Assembly: GCA_025667525.1 (NCBI GenBank)
Contig: CM046877.1
Span: 616,852,580-616,916,579 of the forward strand
Origin: Glebionis coronaria
Taxonomy: Eukaryota > Streptophyta > Magnoliopsida > Asterales > Asteraceae
DNA length: 64,000 nucleotides
Direction of reading: 5' to 3'
Shown here piece after piece: positions 9,359-20,764 of this stretch. The position numbers were made by a program, and so were the translations under genes. The stretch's first letter is position 1. Every line of letters starts with the position of its first letter. Under the pieces are notes generated by a model, which worked only from the letters and a program-made list of their open reading frames with translations, made no database searches and had not been told where the DNA came from.

Positions 9359-12300
9359 TTTGTTTTCTTTATGTGAAGGGCATTCAAAGACAGGTCAATG
9401 ATTATGGATATTGGGATAGTGGATGCTCAAGGCACATGACAGGGAAGGAAGACTATTTGACCAACTTCATTCCCATTAAGGATGGTGATAAGGTATACTT
9501 TGGAGGCGGATATGGTACTATCACAGGCAAAGGAACCCTTCTCACCAAGAATTTGCGTTTTGAGAACGTCTTTCTGGTAAAAGAACTTGATTACAACCTT
9601 TTTAGTGTATCACAAGTTTTTGATAACAAAAATAAAGTTCTGTTTACTGATACTGAGTGTTTGGTGTTAATCAAGGATTATAAAATCCCTGATGAGAAAT
9701 ATATTGAATATAGAACACCTATGCATAAAGACATATACAATGTGAATTTGAATGGGATTAAAATGAATAATAATATGTCTTGTTTTTATGCTAAATATTT
9801 AGTAGATGAAAGTAATTTGTGGCACAGGAGACTAGGGCACATAAATTTTAAGAATATAAATAGGCTTGTGAGACTTGGCTTGGTTGATGGTTTGCCTGAG
9901 AAGGCCTTCCACAATGACCACTCTTGTGTTGCATGTCTTAAGGGCAAGCAGCACAAGGTCTCATTCAAGTCCAAACAGGTGCATACTAGTTCTAGACCTC
10001 TTCATATGCTACACATGGATCTCTTTGGTCCAACCAATATAGAAAGTTTGAATGGTAAGTCATATTGCTTTGTCATCACAGATGACTTCTCTAGGTTTAC
10101 TTGGACATTCTTTCTAGCTATGAAGAGTGACACAGCTGATATTCTAATTGATTTTATCACTCAGATTGAGAAGAGGTCTGGCAATGAAGTTAAAATGCTT
10201 AGGAGTGATAATGGTGGAGAATTTAGGAATAAGAAGCTAGATGATATTTGTGCCAGGAAAGGAATTACTAGGCAATTTAGTATTGCAAGAACCCCACAGC
10301 AAAATGGGGTTGCTGAGAGGAAAAATAGAACCCTAATTGAAGCAGCCAAAACAATGTTGGCTGATGCTCATTTTCCTATAGCCTTTTGGGCTGAGGCTGT
10401 TAATACAGCTTGTTATGTTAAAAATAGAGCATTGGTTAACAAAATTCAGAACAAAACACCTTATGAGTTACTTTGGGGAAGAAAACCTAATATTGGTTTT
10501 CTCAGAACTTTTGGTTGTCATGTAGTAGTTTTAGATACTAGTGATGCCTTAGGGAAATTTAGTGCAAAAGGTGATGAGGGCTACTTCATGGGGTATTCAG
10601 TGCAGAGCAAGTGATATGGGGTTTATCTTAAAGAAGAAAAACGTATACTTGAAAGAGTACATGTTAGGTTTTTAGAAAATAAACCTAGTGATCCTGAAAG
10701 TGGTCATAGTTGGTTGTTTGACTTGGAACCTTTGTCTAGAACTTTAAATTATATACCTGTCACTAATCCAGACATTGTGAAGGTAGCTTCAAATGTTGTG
10801 GAAGAACAAGTTTTTGATGTTTCAGGTACACATGTTCATGAAAAGGCTGGATCACAAGCAGAAAAGACATCTCCTATACAAGAATATGTTACAATTCCCA
10901 TTTGGACATTTGCTTTTGCTGCTGCTGCTGCTGCTTGTAAAGATAATGGTGGTCTCCAAGCACCACCAGATACAAACATGCATGGTCCTTCAGGCGCTGA
11001 CAAAGGCAAATCTAGCGCTGACAAGACCAATTCAGACGTTGATGGTTCAGACGTTGACAACAAAAGATCAAGCGTTGTCAGCCCAAGCGCTGACAAACAA
11101 GGTTCAGGCGTTGACAACACTTCTGCACATCTTTTCTCTTCCATTTTTGAACAAGGTGAACCTTCTAATATATATGAAGAGGTTCATCCTCATGTTGATG
11201 TAAGAGAGTCTGATGAAGAAGATATTGGCAACATGGAGAATGAGGTTGAGGACACCAGACTTTTTGAAGGAGGAGTTCTCACTTCAACTATGAAGAATCA
11301 CCCCACTTCTCAAATCATTGGTGATATTATGACTCCAGTTCAGACTAGAAGATCTCATCAAGGTCTTGGTGGGTTTATTACCAATATACACAAGAAGGTT
11401 GATACCCCTCTTGTGCAAGCATGTTTGTTTGCCTATTTTCTGTCACAATAGGAACTCAAGAAAATATTTGATGCTCTCAAAGAACCAAGTTGGGTGGAAG
11501 CAATGCAGGATGAGCTTCACCAATTTGTAATTCAGGATGTTTGGGAGGTGGTTGATTTTCCCAGATATGTCAGACCTATAGGGACAAGATGGGTTCTAAG
11601 GAACAAGAGAGATGAAAGAGGCATTGTGGTCAGAAACAAGGCAAGGTTAGTGGCTCAGGGATATACACAAGAGGAGGGGATAGACTATGAGGAACTCTTT
11701 GCACCAGTTGCAAGGATTGAAGCTATAAGGATCTTTTTAGCCTATGCATCTCGCATGGGCTTCACTGTCTATCAAATGGATGTCAAGAGTGCCTTCCTCT
11801 ATGGAACTATTGTTGAGGAAGTATACGTGATGCAGCCTCCTGGTTTTGAGGATCTAGAGAATCCAGATAAAGTGTATAGAGTCAAAAAGGCTATGTATGT
11901 CCTTCATCAAGCCCCTAGAGCATGGTATGGTACTTTGTCTACCTATTTGGTGGACAATGGATTCAAGAGGGGCACCATAGATCAGACACTGTTTACAAAG
12001 AAGAAAGGCAAGGATGTGTTGCTTGTCCAGGTCTATGTTGATGATATCATTTTTGGGTCTACTGATCCAAAGATGAGTGAGGATTTCTCCAAGCTTATGA
12101 CAGACAAATTCAAGATGAGTGCTATGGGGGAGATGAACTTCTTTCTTGGTTTACAAGTTCAGTAGAAAGAAGATGGTATCTTCATATCCCAGGATAAATA
12201 TGTGGCTGAGATCTTGAAGAAGTTTGGCTTTTCTCCACATGAAAAGAGGGCTACTACTCCTATGGATAGAGAACACCCTTGGGGAAAGATTGGAGATGGG

Positions 12301-12981
12301 AAAGATGTTGATGTCAGGTACTATAGATTCATGATTGGATCCTTGATGTATCTTACTGCCTCCAGACCTGACATCATGTTTGTTGTGTGTGCTTGTGCAC
12401 GCCATCAAGTGATTCCCAAAGAAAGTCACCTTTATGATGTGAAGAGGATCTTTAGGTACCTAAGATGCTATCCTGGTCTTGGTTTGTGGTACCCAAAGGA
12501 TTCCCCATTGGAGCTGATTGCATATTCAGATAGTGACTATGGAGGTGATAAATTTGATAGGAAATCCACAACTGGTGGATGTCAGTTTCTTGGGAGCAGG
12601 TTGATATCTTGGCAGTGCAAGAAACAAACAGTGGTGGCTAATTCTACAACTGAAGCTGAGTATGTTGCTGCAGCTGCTTGTTGTGGACAAGTGTTGTGGA
12701 TTCAGAACCAGCTGTTGGACTATGGGTATAATTTCATGCATACCAATATATTTGTTGACAATAACAGCACTTTATGCATCATTAAGAATCTTGTACATCA
12801 TTCTAAAACTAAACACATAGAAATTAGACACCATTTTATAAGAGATTGCTTTGAAAAAGGTTTAATACAACCAGATAGGGTTGACACTGAGGAAAATGTG
12901 TCAGATTTACTAACTAAACCTTTTGATGCTGGGAGATTTCAATACTTGGTAACAAGTATTGGAATGGTCAATCTCACATAA
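9337..12981 (+). pseudogene. pol: A1 pol polyprotein (protease, integrase, RT, RNase H) with three stops
   Basis: One frame from 9337 to 12981, broken by TGA at 10612-10614, TAG at 11449-11451 and TAG at 12163-12165. Order: protease [13 protein letters not shown]-pre-integrase HRRLGH with a CVAC zinc site; integrase core with [15 protein letters not shown] and NGVAERKNR (D,D-35-E); a linker holding a 21-bp motif cluster at 10993-11115; RT with [10 protein letters not shown]; RNase H with SDSDYGG and TTEAEYVA. Two stops are CAG to TAG transitions relative to A2 and C, as expected from cytosine methylation; the TGA is GGA to TGA. The start overlaps the end of gag in the -1 frame. Length of about 1,214 codons equals intact C pol. 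Confidence 0.9.
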
Positions 12982-14244
12982 TATGTGTTTTGGAGTCTTT
13001 TTGTAAAAGTATGTACAAGATGATGCATTGTTATTGGTCTTATTGATGATTTAGATTTTCCACTATATTTTTCTAACACTGACAAAGGTTGCTTGAACGT
13101 TGATAAGTGTTTTCGTAACGTTGTCAGCAATATAATTGTCTAACGCTGACAAAGCTTCCCTCAACGCTGTCATGTGTTATCGGGGCGTTGCCAGCAACAA
13201 TGTTAGTTTTGTAGTTTTCAATCTAAATGTGCAGATGGTGTTAGCAGTATACCATTGGATACAGAGTTGCTTATGGATCAATGGAGAAGCATTTGGACAA
13301 GTGTTTATTTATGGATGATGGTTGGAATTTTAAATTCCTATCTTGACATAAATTTTTATGTTCATGCATGTTTTTAGCAACTTATGTATCATAGTTTAAG
13401 GGGAGGTTTTAGGAACCTTTAGGATGTTTGGGTATCCCTATGATACTCTTATCACAATTCTAGATTGTGTCCACGGGTGAGTATGAGTTAGTTTTACTAA
13501 ATCATGAGGCACTGTAGCATGCAAAGTTGATATACTATGCATGTTGCCAAGACATTTTTGGCCTAGAATTGGTTGTGGTCTGTTGGGAGACTTGGGAATA
13601 ATTTTGTTATGGGATTTACCTGGGAGTAACAAGGAATTTTATAAGGTAACTTGGTTGTTAAGAGTTTTGGTTAGCAAGGGACACTAGAGGACTGTTCTGT
13701 CTATCTTGCTTAAGCAAGTGTGCATAACTGGACAGTGCTTGCCGCCCTATAATAATTATCAGCCTTTTGGTTATCTTCTCTAGGATAAATTACTTTGTTA
13801 AGGTCATTTTTCATTTTTAAACATTGCTATAGGCAAACGTTGTTGGACTCTGACAAGAATTTTCCAAGCGTTGTTGTGACCAATTTAGACGCTGACATGG
13901 CTATAGGCAAACATTGACAAGATTATAGCAGTTGGGCTTTGGTAGGTTATTTTTGACCGTTGACACTCAATGGGTCCTACCCAGTTGTTACTTTTTGACA
14001 TATTTTTAGGCCGTAATTTTGGGAGTTGTTACTTTTCATTTAATGCATGAGATAAAATTTTAATTTTTCAATATTTTCATGATTACATTTTGAAAATACT
14101 TACCTATTTCTGGGCCAATCACATGCATTTTCTTCTCCTATAAATTTGGCTCCTATTTTTAAACAGGGTATCTATACTTCTTGTCTAACACAATTTTCTC
14201 TTATCAACTTCATCTTCATCAATCAAATTTAACAGCTTTCAACA
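12982..14244 (+). other. A1 pol-to-ORF3 spacer with 21-bp motif clusters
   Basis: 1.26 kb without a supported gene. Motif starts at 13075, 13096, 13117, 13142, 13163 and 13184 are spaced 21, 21, 25, 21 and 21 bp; a second cluster starts at 13846, 13867, 13888 and 13910. About 14120-14240 has promoter-like AT-rich sequence with a CTATAAAT word near 14139, just upstream of the extra ORF, which could drive a separate transcript (inference). Confidence 0.7.
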
Positions 14245-17200
14245 ATGGCACCAAAGTTTAAACCATCAGAATTGGAATTGGGGTTCAGAACTCAACACAA
14301 CATGATCGCGTATCTTGAAGCTGATGATACTCTGTTTCCCCAATACACACAAATGGTGGCGTATTTGAACGCATCCCCCTTAAGGTATGCTCTTTCTCAT
14401 GCACCACTCATTCCAGTCACACATATTAAACAGTTTTGGAACACTGTTAGTTCCTCAACAGTTAATAGAGTGACTACATTGACTTCTATTGTTCATGGGA
14501 GATCTTGGGTGGTTACTGAGGCTTTGGTACGCCAAGCCTTGCATCTTGATGATGCTGATGGTATAGCCACCCTTCCCATTAATGAAATAGAACAAGGACA
14601 TAGGGCTTTGGGATATCCTTTTCCTGATGAAGGTACTCTAAACAAGTATCATAAGCAGGAATTTCCCCCAGCCTGGAAGTACCTCATACATGTCCTCCTT
14701 CAATGTTTGAGTCCCAAATGCACTGCACACAATGAGATCAATAGATCTATTGCTAGTGCTATTGTGTGTATTGCAACTGGGCAAAAATTTAATTATTCTA
14801 AAATGATTTTTGAGGGCATGTGTAAAAATAAGGGAAACAAAATGACTTTAGCTTATCCCCGATTTTTGCAAATGGTTTTTGATGTTCAAGGATACTGCAC
14901 AAGGGATCATAATGATTTTTATGAGATCCTGTGCAAAAGAAGGTATTTTTATGAAGATGAACTCACCACCCCATCGTGACCTACCCTTAACCCAAGCTAT
15001 GCTTGCTGTCATTGCAGCAGCTCAACCCCAACCAGACCCCCAACCACAAATTGACCCAATACCTGAACCATTACCTTCACCTGAACATATGCAAATTGAC
15101 CAAGATCCCTTCAACGTTGACACATTAAATGTTGGCGTTGATGTGCCTATTTCCAACGTTGACACACAACCTTCACAAACCCAAACACCAATTAACCAAC
15201 CCACATCCACCCATTCTTCCACACCATCTTCTACACCCCCTGAATATAGGTTGATGAAACGCCAAAGGACTACTAGAGTGTTCTCCTCTGGTGGTCCTAG
15301 CCATGTAGCAGAGAGAACCACCACCACAAGTGTGGCTGGTGCTATGGATGAGGCTGGGACTATTGGTTCTGGCATAGATGCTGGCCAAGGCAGTCCCACC
15401 ATCATTAAGTCCTCATCCATGCCAAATGAATCTGACTTGGGAGGTCAAATCCCCATTTTAGAAGAGGGTAGACTGGAACCAATGACTCTTATGGAATTGA
15501 CGGCAGTCTGCATGAGCTTGCAAAAGCAAAATGCAGACTTAGTACAAGTTGTCAGCTCACAAGGCCTTGAACTCAAGCAATTGAGGGAGAGGATTGTTGT
15601 TTTGGAGACTGTAAGTGCAAGGAGAGGTATGGAGGAATCTTCCAAATGGGAGGAAGATCCAATAAATCTGAGTGATAAGGGCAGCCACGATGGTCAATCT
15701 TTGGATGTTGCTAAGGCCCTTACAACATTGAAGAAACAAACAGGTTTTGATACGTCCTTAGTTTCTCCTACCAACTTGAATTTATCATTTACAGCCATGA
15801 TGGAGGAGATTGCAAAAGGCGCTGAGACAGGAAAATTGGGCGTTGACAAGGAGAAGTTGGACGCCGACAGAAGAATTTTGGGCGCTGACACAGCTAAATT
15901 GGGCGTTGACAGACCTGCACATGAGGGTGATGTATTCCAGTCATCATCCATCATCAAGGAGGTTTCTACACAGGTATCATCATCTACCTTACCAACAATT
16001 GCTTCATCAGATAAGGGTAAGGGTATTATGGTAGAAGAGAGTGTTCCAAAGGATGCAGCTCAAGTTGAGTTTGATAGAAGATTAGCTGCACAAATCATGG
16101 AACAAGATAGAAAGGAGGTGAAAGAGTCACCATTTGTTATTACTTCAGAAGAAGGAAGTGATGGAGCTAGCTCAGACTCAAGTGTTATGATTATAGAACC
16201 AGAAAGGCTTGAGTATAGAGATGAGATGGCTGAGGAGAAATTGAGAGAATTGAAATTGCAGGTTGACTTTGACATGCCATAGGTGGTTCAAATGTATAAT
16301 CTTGGGAAGAAAGATGTATGGAGAATCCACACTTGACTACTTCAGATCAGATTTGGGGTTTGGAGATTCTCCTCAGAGTTCAAAAGGATTGCCAGGTAAT
16401 TTTGAAACACAAGGCAAGCAATATTCTCTCAGAGTTGAAAAAGGATAGAAGGGAGCTATACTGCATGTTGCTTAGATGTCATGGAGTAGGGTGGACATAT
16501 CAGAAATTGAGGGCATTGACATTTGATGAGTTGGAATGCAAGGCTTATCCCATTTGGGTGAGAGTGTAGGAAGCAAACAATCTTAGACTTCTTTCTGATG
16601 AAAGAAAGGAAGAACTTGCTGAAGAAATGGAGCTCAAGAAAGCTATGTTTGTTCCCAGACCAGTGAAAAAGGGAATTTCTCTTGAGTTTCCCAAAGATAT
16701 GGATCCACTATATCCAAGTGAAGCTGTCATAAGAAAGAGCCTCAAGCTCTCACCATTAGAAACTTCAGATATGGTGCAAGTGTTACCATTAGATTCCATA
16801 AACCCAATTGTGAGCTATGAAGAAGATGAATGTGGGTTTTGGAAAATTGGCAGGTATGGCAAAGAGGTACACACTTTTACCACTCTCATATCTTTGTTTG
16901 AAAGTTGTGATAGAGAAGACTTGGTAGACCTATGGAGGTTGCTGGAGACCAAGTATGAGGCTGAAGCACCAACTTCAGCTAATGGAATAAAACTGTGGTC
17001 CACATTCAAAAGAATGTGTGGACCAAAAGATGAGGATCCTGCTATTTGGAAGGATCTTGAAGATGACCTCAGTGGTCTTCAATGGAGATTATATTCAGCT
17101 GCTGGTGTTTACCATTTGAGTTCTATAAAGTTTGCTGAGTATCTACTTGTGGATGGTCAGTATTTCATATCCAAGGCTATTTTGGAGAAGATGAAGAACA

Positions 17201-17301
17201 CTCAGCTGGAAATTGATTATTCAAGTGACATGGCAAAAGACTTGATTAGATTTATTCATTACCAATATGAGAAGGTTTGTAAGATTCCTCCTAGTCCTTA
17301 A
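14245..17301 (+). pseudogene. A1 extra ORF downstream of pol (ORF3), broken
   Basis: Opens with ATG at 14245 after an untranslated spacer. The N-terminal ~240 residues (blocks YALSHAPLIPVTHIKQFWNTV, WKYLIH, NRSIASAIVCIATGQ) match a protein often seen after copia pol in Asteraceae elements; its function is unknown. The middle is Pro/Ser/Thr-rich, then coiled-coil-like, with an in-frame heptad region encoded by the 21-bp motif (15818-15915). I see no signal peptide or membrane helix, so calling it env would be unsupported. Breaks: a frameshift near 14940, TAG at 16280-16282, a frameshift near 16300 shared with A2, and TAG at 16567-16569. Confidence 0.75.
15818..15915 (+). repeat. 21-bp periodic motif cluster inside ORF3 of A1
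   Basis: Motif starts at 15818, 15839, 15860, 15881 and 15902, exactly 21 bp apart. They encode seven-residue repeats such as GVDKEKL, DADRRIL and GADTAKL. The matching cluster in A2 is at about 51401-51498 and in C at 24337-24432. Confidence 0.9.
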
Positions 17302-17339
17302 TGCTTATTCAGAAACTTAATCATAAGAGTGGATATCAA

Positions 17340-17353
17340 GTTTAGGGGAGGAT
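17340..17353 (+). other. A1 polypurine tract
   Basis: gtttaggggaggat directly before the LTR start at 17354; the same tract occurs before the A2 LTR and, reversed, in C. Confidence 0.85.
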
Positions 17354-17384
17354 TGTTGGGAATAAATTAAGGCCAGATCACTTG

Positions 17385-17495
17385 AGCGCTGACAAGAGTA
17401 AAACAAGCGTTGACAAGAACAAAACAAGCGCTGACAGCTCAAGCATTGACAAGACAAAGTCAAGCGTTGATACATTGAAGACAAGCACTGATGGG
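17385..17495 (+). repeat. 21-bp periodic motif cluster at the start of the A-family LTR
   Basis: Motif starts at 17385, 17406, 17427, 17442, 17463 and 17484: spacing 21, 21, 15, 21, 21. The LTRs of C (22762-22870 and 34249-34357, reversed) keep the same 21/21/15/21/21 order. The cluster lies in U3, about 130-240 bp upstream of the TATA box. Confidence 0.9.
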
Positions 17496-17625
17496 AAGAT
17501 ATACTCTACGCGTTTATTGTATTCTAGATTACTTCTAGTAAAGATAGGAACAAAAATGTATTTTCTATATTTATCTTTACCTAGAATAGTTGATACGTAG
17601 ATTATTGTATAAGGCTTCTTATGTC

Positions 17626-17633
17626 TATAAAAG
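17626..17633 (+). promoter_or_regulatory. TATA box of the A-family LTR
   Basis: tataaaag in the middle of the LTR, conserved at 53209-53216 and, reversed, in both LTRs of C. It is the only good TATA candidate of the LTR. Confidence 0.6.
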
Positions 17634-17873
17634 AAGACCTTTAGGTTATTGTTTCATATAAGTTTTCATTCGTAAACTACTTTCATTGTAAGGAAGTTTG
17701 ATATCATTAATCAAAGTGAAAGTTTGTTTATATCATTGTGTGTTCTTGTTTAAGTGTTAATTCTGCATAACACTTAGATTATCATAAGCATATACAAAGG
17801 TTTCTCTAAGTGTATTACTTGATCTAATCTCGTATACATAAATCTAAATCGATCTAAGTTTGGGATCAACAAG

Positions 17874-17893
17874 TGGTATCAGAGCTTGTTGAG
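17874..17893 (+). other. A2 primer-binding site (initiator Met tRNA type)
   Basis: TGGTATCAGAGCTTGTTGAG, two bases after the LTR; TGGTATCAGAGC is the usual copia primer site. Confidence 0.9.
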
Positions 17894-17926
17894 GAACTTT
17901 TGATCTTAAAGAACACAAGAACCCTA

Positions 17927-17970
17927 AAAATCACCAAAACCCTAATTTTCTCAAAAACCCTAATAACATC
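17927..17970 (+). promoter_or_regulatory. Telo-box-rich leader before A2 gag
   Basis: Three AACCCTAA-type words lie in the 44 bases before the gag ATG. The leader of C (33758-33815, reversed) has four. Such AAACCCTA boxes are known near the start of plant translation-machinery genes; a role here is inference. Confidence 0.4.
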
Positions 17971-20764
17971 ATGTCTGAAGCAATAACCTCCCCCTCCTCA
18001 TCTTTACCAAACATCAAGATTCCCATGTTTGATGAAACCAACTTTGATTTGTGGAAATTCAACTTTGAGCAATATCTAGGGATCTATGACTACATACTCT
18101 GGGAGATCATTGAATATGGAAACACATTCGACAAAGCCCAAAAGATTGCTGATGCTATTACTCAAAGATCAGCTGTTGCTGGATGTTCTGAAGAAGATAA
18201 GAAAGAAAAACCTAGAGATGCTAGAGTTGTGTCTGCTGATGACATAGCAAAGAAAAGGGTCGACATGAAAGCCCTAAATATTCTGAAAGTCTCTTTGGGA
18301 CAAGAGAACCAGCATAAATATAGAGGCTATGAATCTGCTAAAAACCTTTGGGAAGCTCTTGAAGTTGCATATGGTGGCAATGCAGACACTAAGGAAGAGA
18401 AGAAAAAGCAACTCATGCATGATTATGTTGTCTTCAAGGCTCAACCCAATGAGAAACTGAGTAGTGTGAGAAGCAGATTGCTTGACATTACAAGCAAGTT
18501 GTCCTTCATGGGGACACAACTTGGTGATGTTGACATTAATGCTACCTTTCTTAAAAGTCTTGGTGAGGCATGGAAGATTGAAGCAAGATCTATTCTTGCC
18601 AACAATACTTACAAGAGTTCCACGTTTGATGACATCTACAACAAACTGAGGTTGTTGGAAGATGAAACTCTTTTAGAGCATGGAAGCAAGTCTTCCAACA
18701 GTAACATGGCCTTTTTCTCTCATAGTGATGGTCAATTCAATCAGAAGGACTCTTTCATACACCCAGTTACTGGATCATCTTGTGTCAGCGCTGGAGCATG
18801 TCCTGTCAACGTCTCCTTTTCAGACACTGACACATTCAAAAGTGACTCACCAAGAGTTAAACCTACTGGTTTAGATTTGGATACTGTATGTACTTATATT
18901 GCTTCTTTGCCCAATGGTTCAGTGATTACATATGAGGACCTTGAGCAGATATGTGATGAGCACTTGGAAGAGATGGACATTAAGTGGAACATGGCTCTTG
19001 CTAGTATAAGAGCAAATAGGTGGAACAGAAGGTTTAAGAAGAAAATGACCTTCAATGCAAAAGACACAGCTGGATTTGATAAATCCAAAGTTGAATGCTA
19101 CAACTGTCATCGTATGAGGCACTTCATGAGGGAATGCAGATCTCCTAGAAGATCTGATGTTGGTAAACCCTCAAGTCAGGTTGTTAAAGCTCAGGATTCC
19201 AAAGCCATGGTTGCAGTTCAAGGAACTGATGGTATGGGATGGGATTGGAGCTATCTGGCTAAGAATGTTGAAGAGGATAAAGCTTTGGTTGCTGAGGTTG
19301 AAGAATAGCATGTTGAATATGCTCTCATGGCACACTCCTCCTCTTCATCTGATAATGAGGTATACAATGATGCTTTTTGTACTAAAGGTTGTAGGTTAAA
19401 CACTGAGAAACTTAACAAAGAGGTGTTAAGATTATTAAGTGATGTGAGTACTAAAAAGTGCAAACTATCTAATTACCAAGTAGCTCTCACTCAAACTGAG
19501 AAAACCGTTTCTGAATACAAGAAAATGGAATTTGACTTAAAAGATAAAATAAATATCTTAAAACATGAGTTAAATGCTAGTATGGATATTAGAAACATCA
19601 TGGAAAGGGTTAATGGTGAGTTACAGGCTAAGTTAGATGAGGCCATTAAGAATAAAGATAAAATTCAAAGATTTGATAGAGCCACTCAAACCCTAGGAGA
19701 CTGTGTGGGTAAACAAAGGGATCCTAAGGACATGACTGGGATTGGGATGAATGATTACTCTTTGGTTCCACCACCAGCTGGTGACTTCTATGGTGTCCAA
19801 CAAAAGGACCTATCTTGGACTGGTTTGCCAGAATTCCAAGAGGAGGAATTCATTCCTCCACCATGAGTTGTCACTCCAGTTGAAGAGTACCAACAAAAGT
19901 TGACTGACCTGAATGAATGGAAGAAAGCTAACCCTACTTTATTTGTTAAGGGTGGCTTGCTATGTGAAAGTCCCAATGAGTCAACTCCAATTAAGGTTAC
20001 AAACCCAATCACTGGTAAAGCTGTTGACCTAGGCTCAAACACTGACAGAAAACCTAGCATTAAATATGCAGAGATGTATAGGAATACTAGGTCACCCAAG
20101 AGCCAAGTTAGCAATAATGGAACAGGCTTCTTTTCTTCTAGACCTAAGGTTGTGTCTAGAAAAGCTTGTTACACTTGTGGTAGCTTTTCACACTTGGCAT
20201 ACAAGTGTGTCAACGCTCCCAAACCCAGCGCTGACAGGAACAAAGTCAACGTTGTTAGGAAGTCAAACGTTGTCAGACCCAAACCTTGTGTGCAACAAAG
20301 TCCACAAGTGATTAGACCTGCACCATTCTTTACTAGAGGGTCTAACACTCATGGACAAAGACCATTTCAAAAGACAAACACCTGGTCTAATAGGCAATGG
20401 GTTTCTGTAGCAAACCCTAGGTTCAACGCTGACAAGGGTAATCTCAGCGTTGACAAGCCCAATTCCAACGCTGACAGAAACGTGACCAGACCTAAATATT
20501 TGCAACCACAGGGTAAGGGGTCTAAAGCTTCTTCAAGCTTAACATGGAGACCCAAGAAAGATCAAAACCCTAATGATAATGGGATTTCAATGACCTGCAA
20601 CAGATTTAATTACATTTCAAAGGTCATTACAAAACCTATTGGGGTTAACTGGGTATTTCATCCTAAAAAGGATGAAAATGGGTTGTTGTGAGAACTAAGT
20701 CTGTTCTTATTGAACAACTAGATGAATCCAAGTCTTTTAAGACTTGGGTTCCCAAAGAAAACTA
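17971..20764 (+). pseudogene. gag: A2 gag
   Basis: ATG at 17971, the first after the primer site. The N-terminal 330 residues are a copia capsid (blocks FDLWKFNFEQYL, LWEALEVAYGG, VRSRLLDITSKL). Knuckle 1 (CX2CX4HX4C) is at 19095-19137 and knuckle 2 at 20167-20208. The C-terminus is basic with 21-bp motif repeats at 20425, 20446 and 20467. Breaks: TAG at 19306-19308 (shared with A1), TGA at 19864-19866 (AGA in A1), and a one-base deletion in a G run near 20683. Full length would be about 930 codons, close to C gag. Confidence 0.9.

Larger units (their letters stand above)
1..17871 (+). mobile_element. Ty1/copia retrotransposon copy A1 (5' end outside window)
   Basis: A1 begins before the window, inside gag, and runs to the LTR at 17354-17871, which it shares with the next copy A2. 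Order: gag, pol (protease-integrase-RT-RNase H), a 1.25-kb spacer, an extra ORF, polypurine tract, LTR. Domain order integrase before RT marks Ty1/copia; the initiator-Met type primer site and the extra ORF after pol recall the Sirevirus group (inference). Element B splits gag at 1384-8804. All three coding regions carry stops or frameshifts, so this copy is dead. Confidence 0.9.
17354..17871 (+). repeat. LTR shared by A1 (3') and A2 (5'), 518 bp
   Basis: Begins TGTTGGG and ends GATCAACA. A polypurine tract of A1 sits on its left and the primer-binding site of A2 on its right, so one LTR serves both copies. It differs from the LTR at 52937-53454 at about 14 positions. A TATA box (tataaaag) is at 17626-17633. 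A motif cluster occupies 17385-17495. Confidence 0.92.

Noticed and set aside
10836..11203. Frames on other strands or phases over the pol linker
   Set aside because: They shadow the pol frame and come from the repeat words; pol domains on both sides fix the true frame.
14245..17301. Envelope gene (retrovirus-like)
   Set aside because: Position after pol fits, but no signal peptide, cleavage site or membrane helix is visible; kept as unknown ORF3.
17385..17495. CRISPR-like periodic repeat
   Set aside because: 21-bp phase with no spacers, degenerate units, eukaryotic retrotransposon setting and no cas genes.
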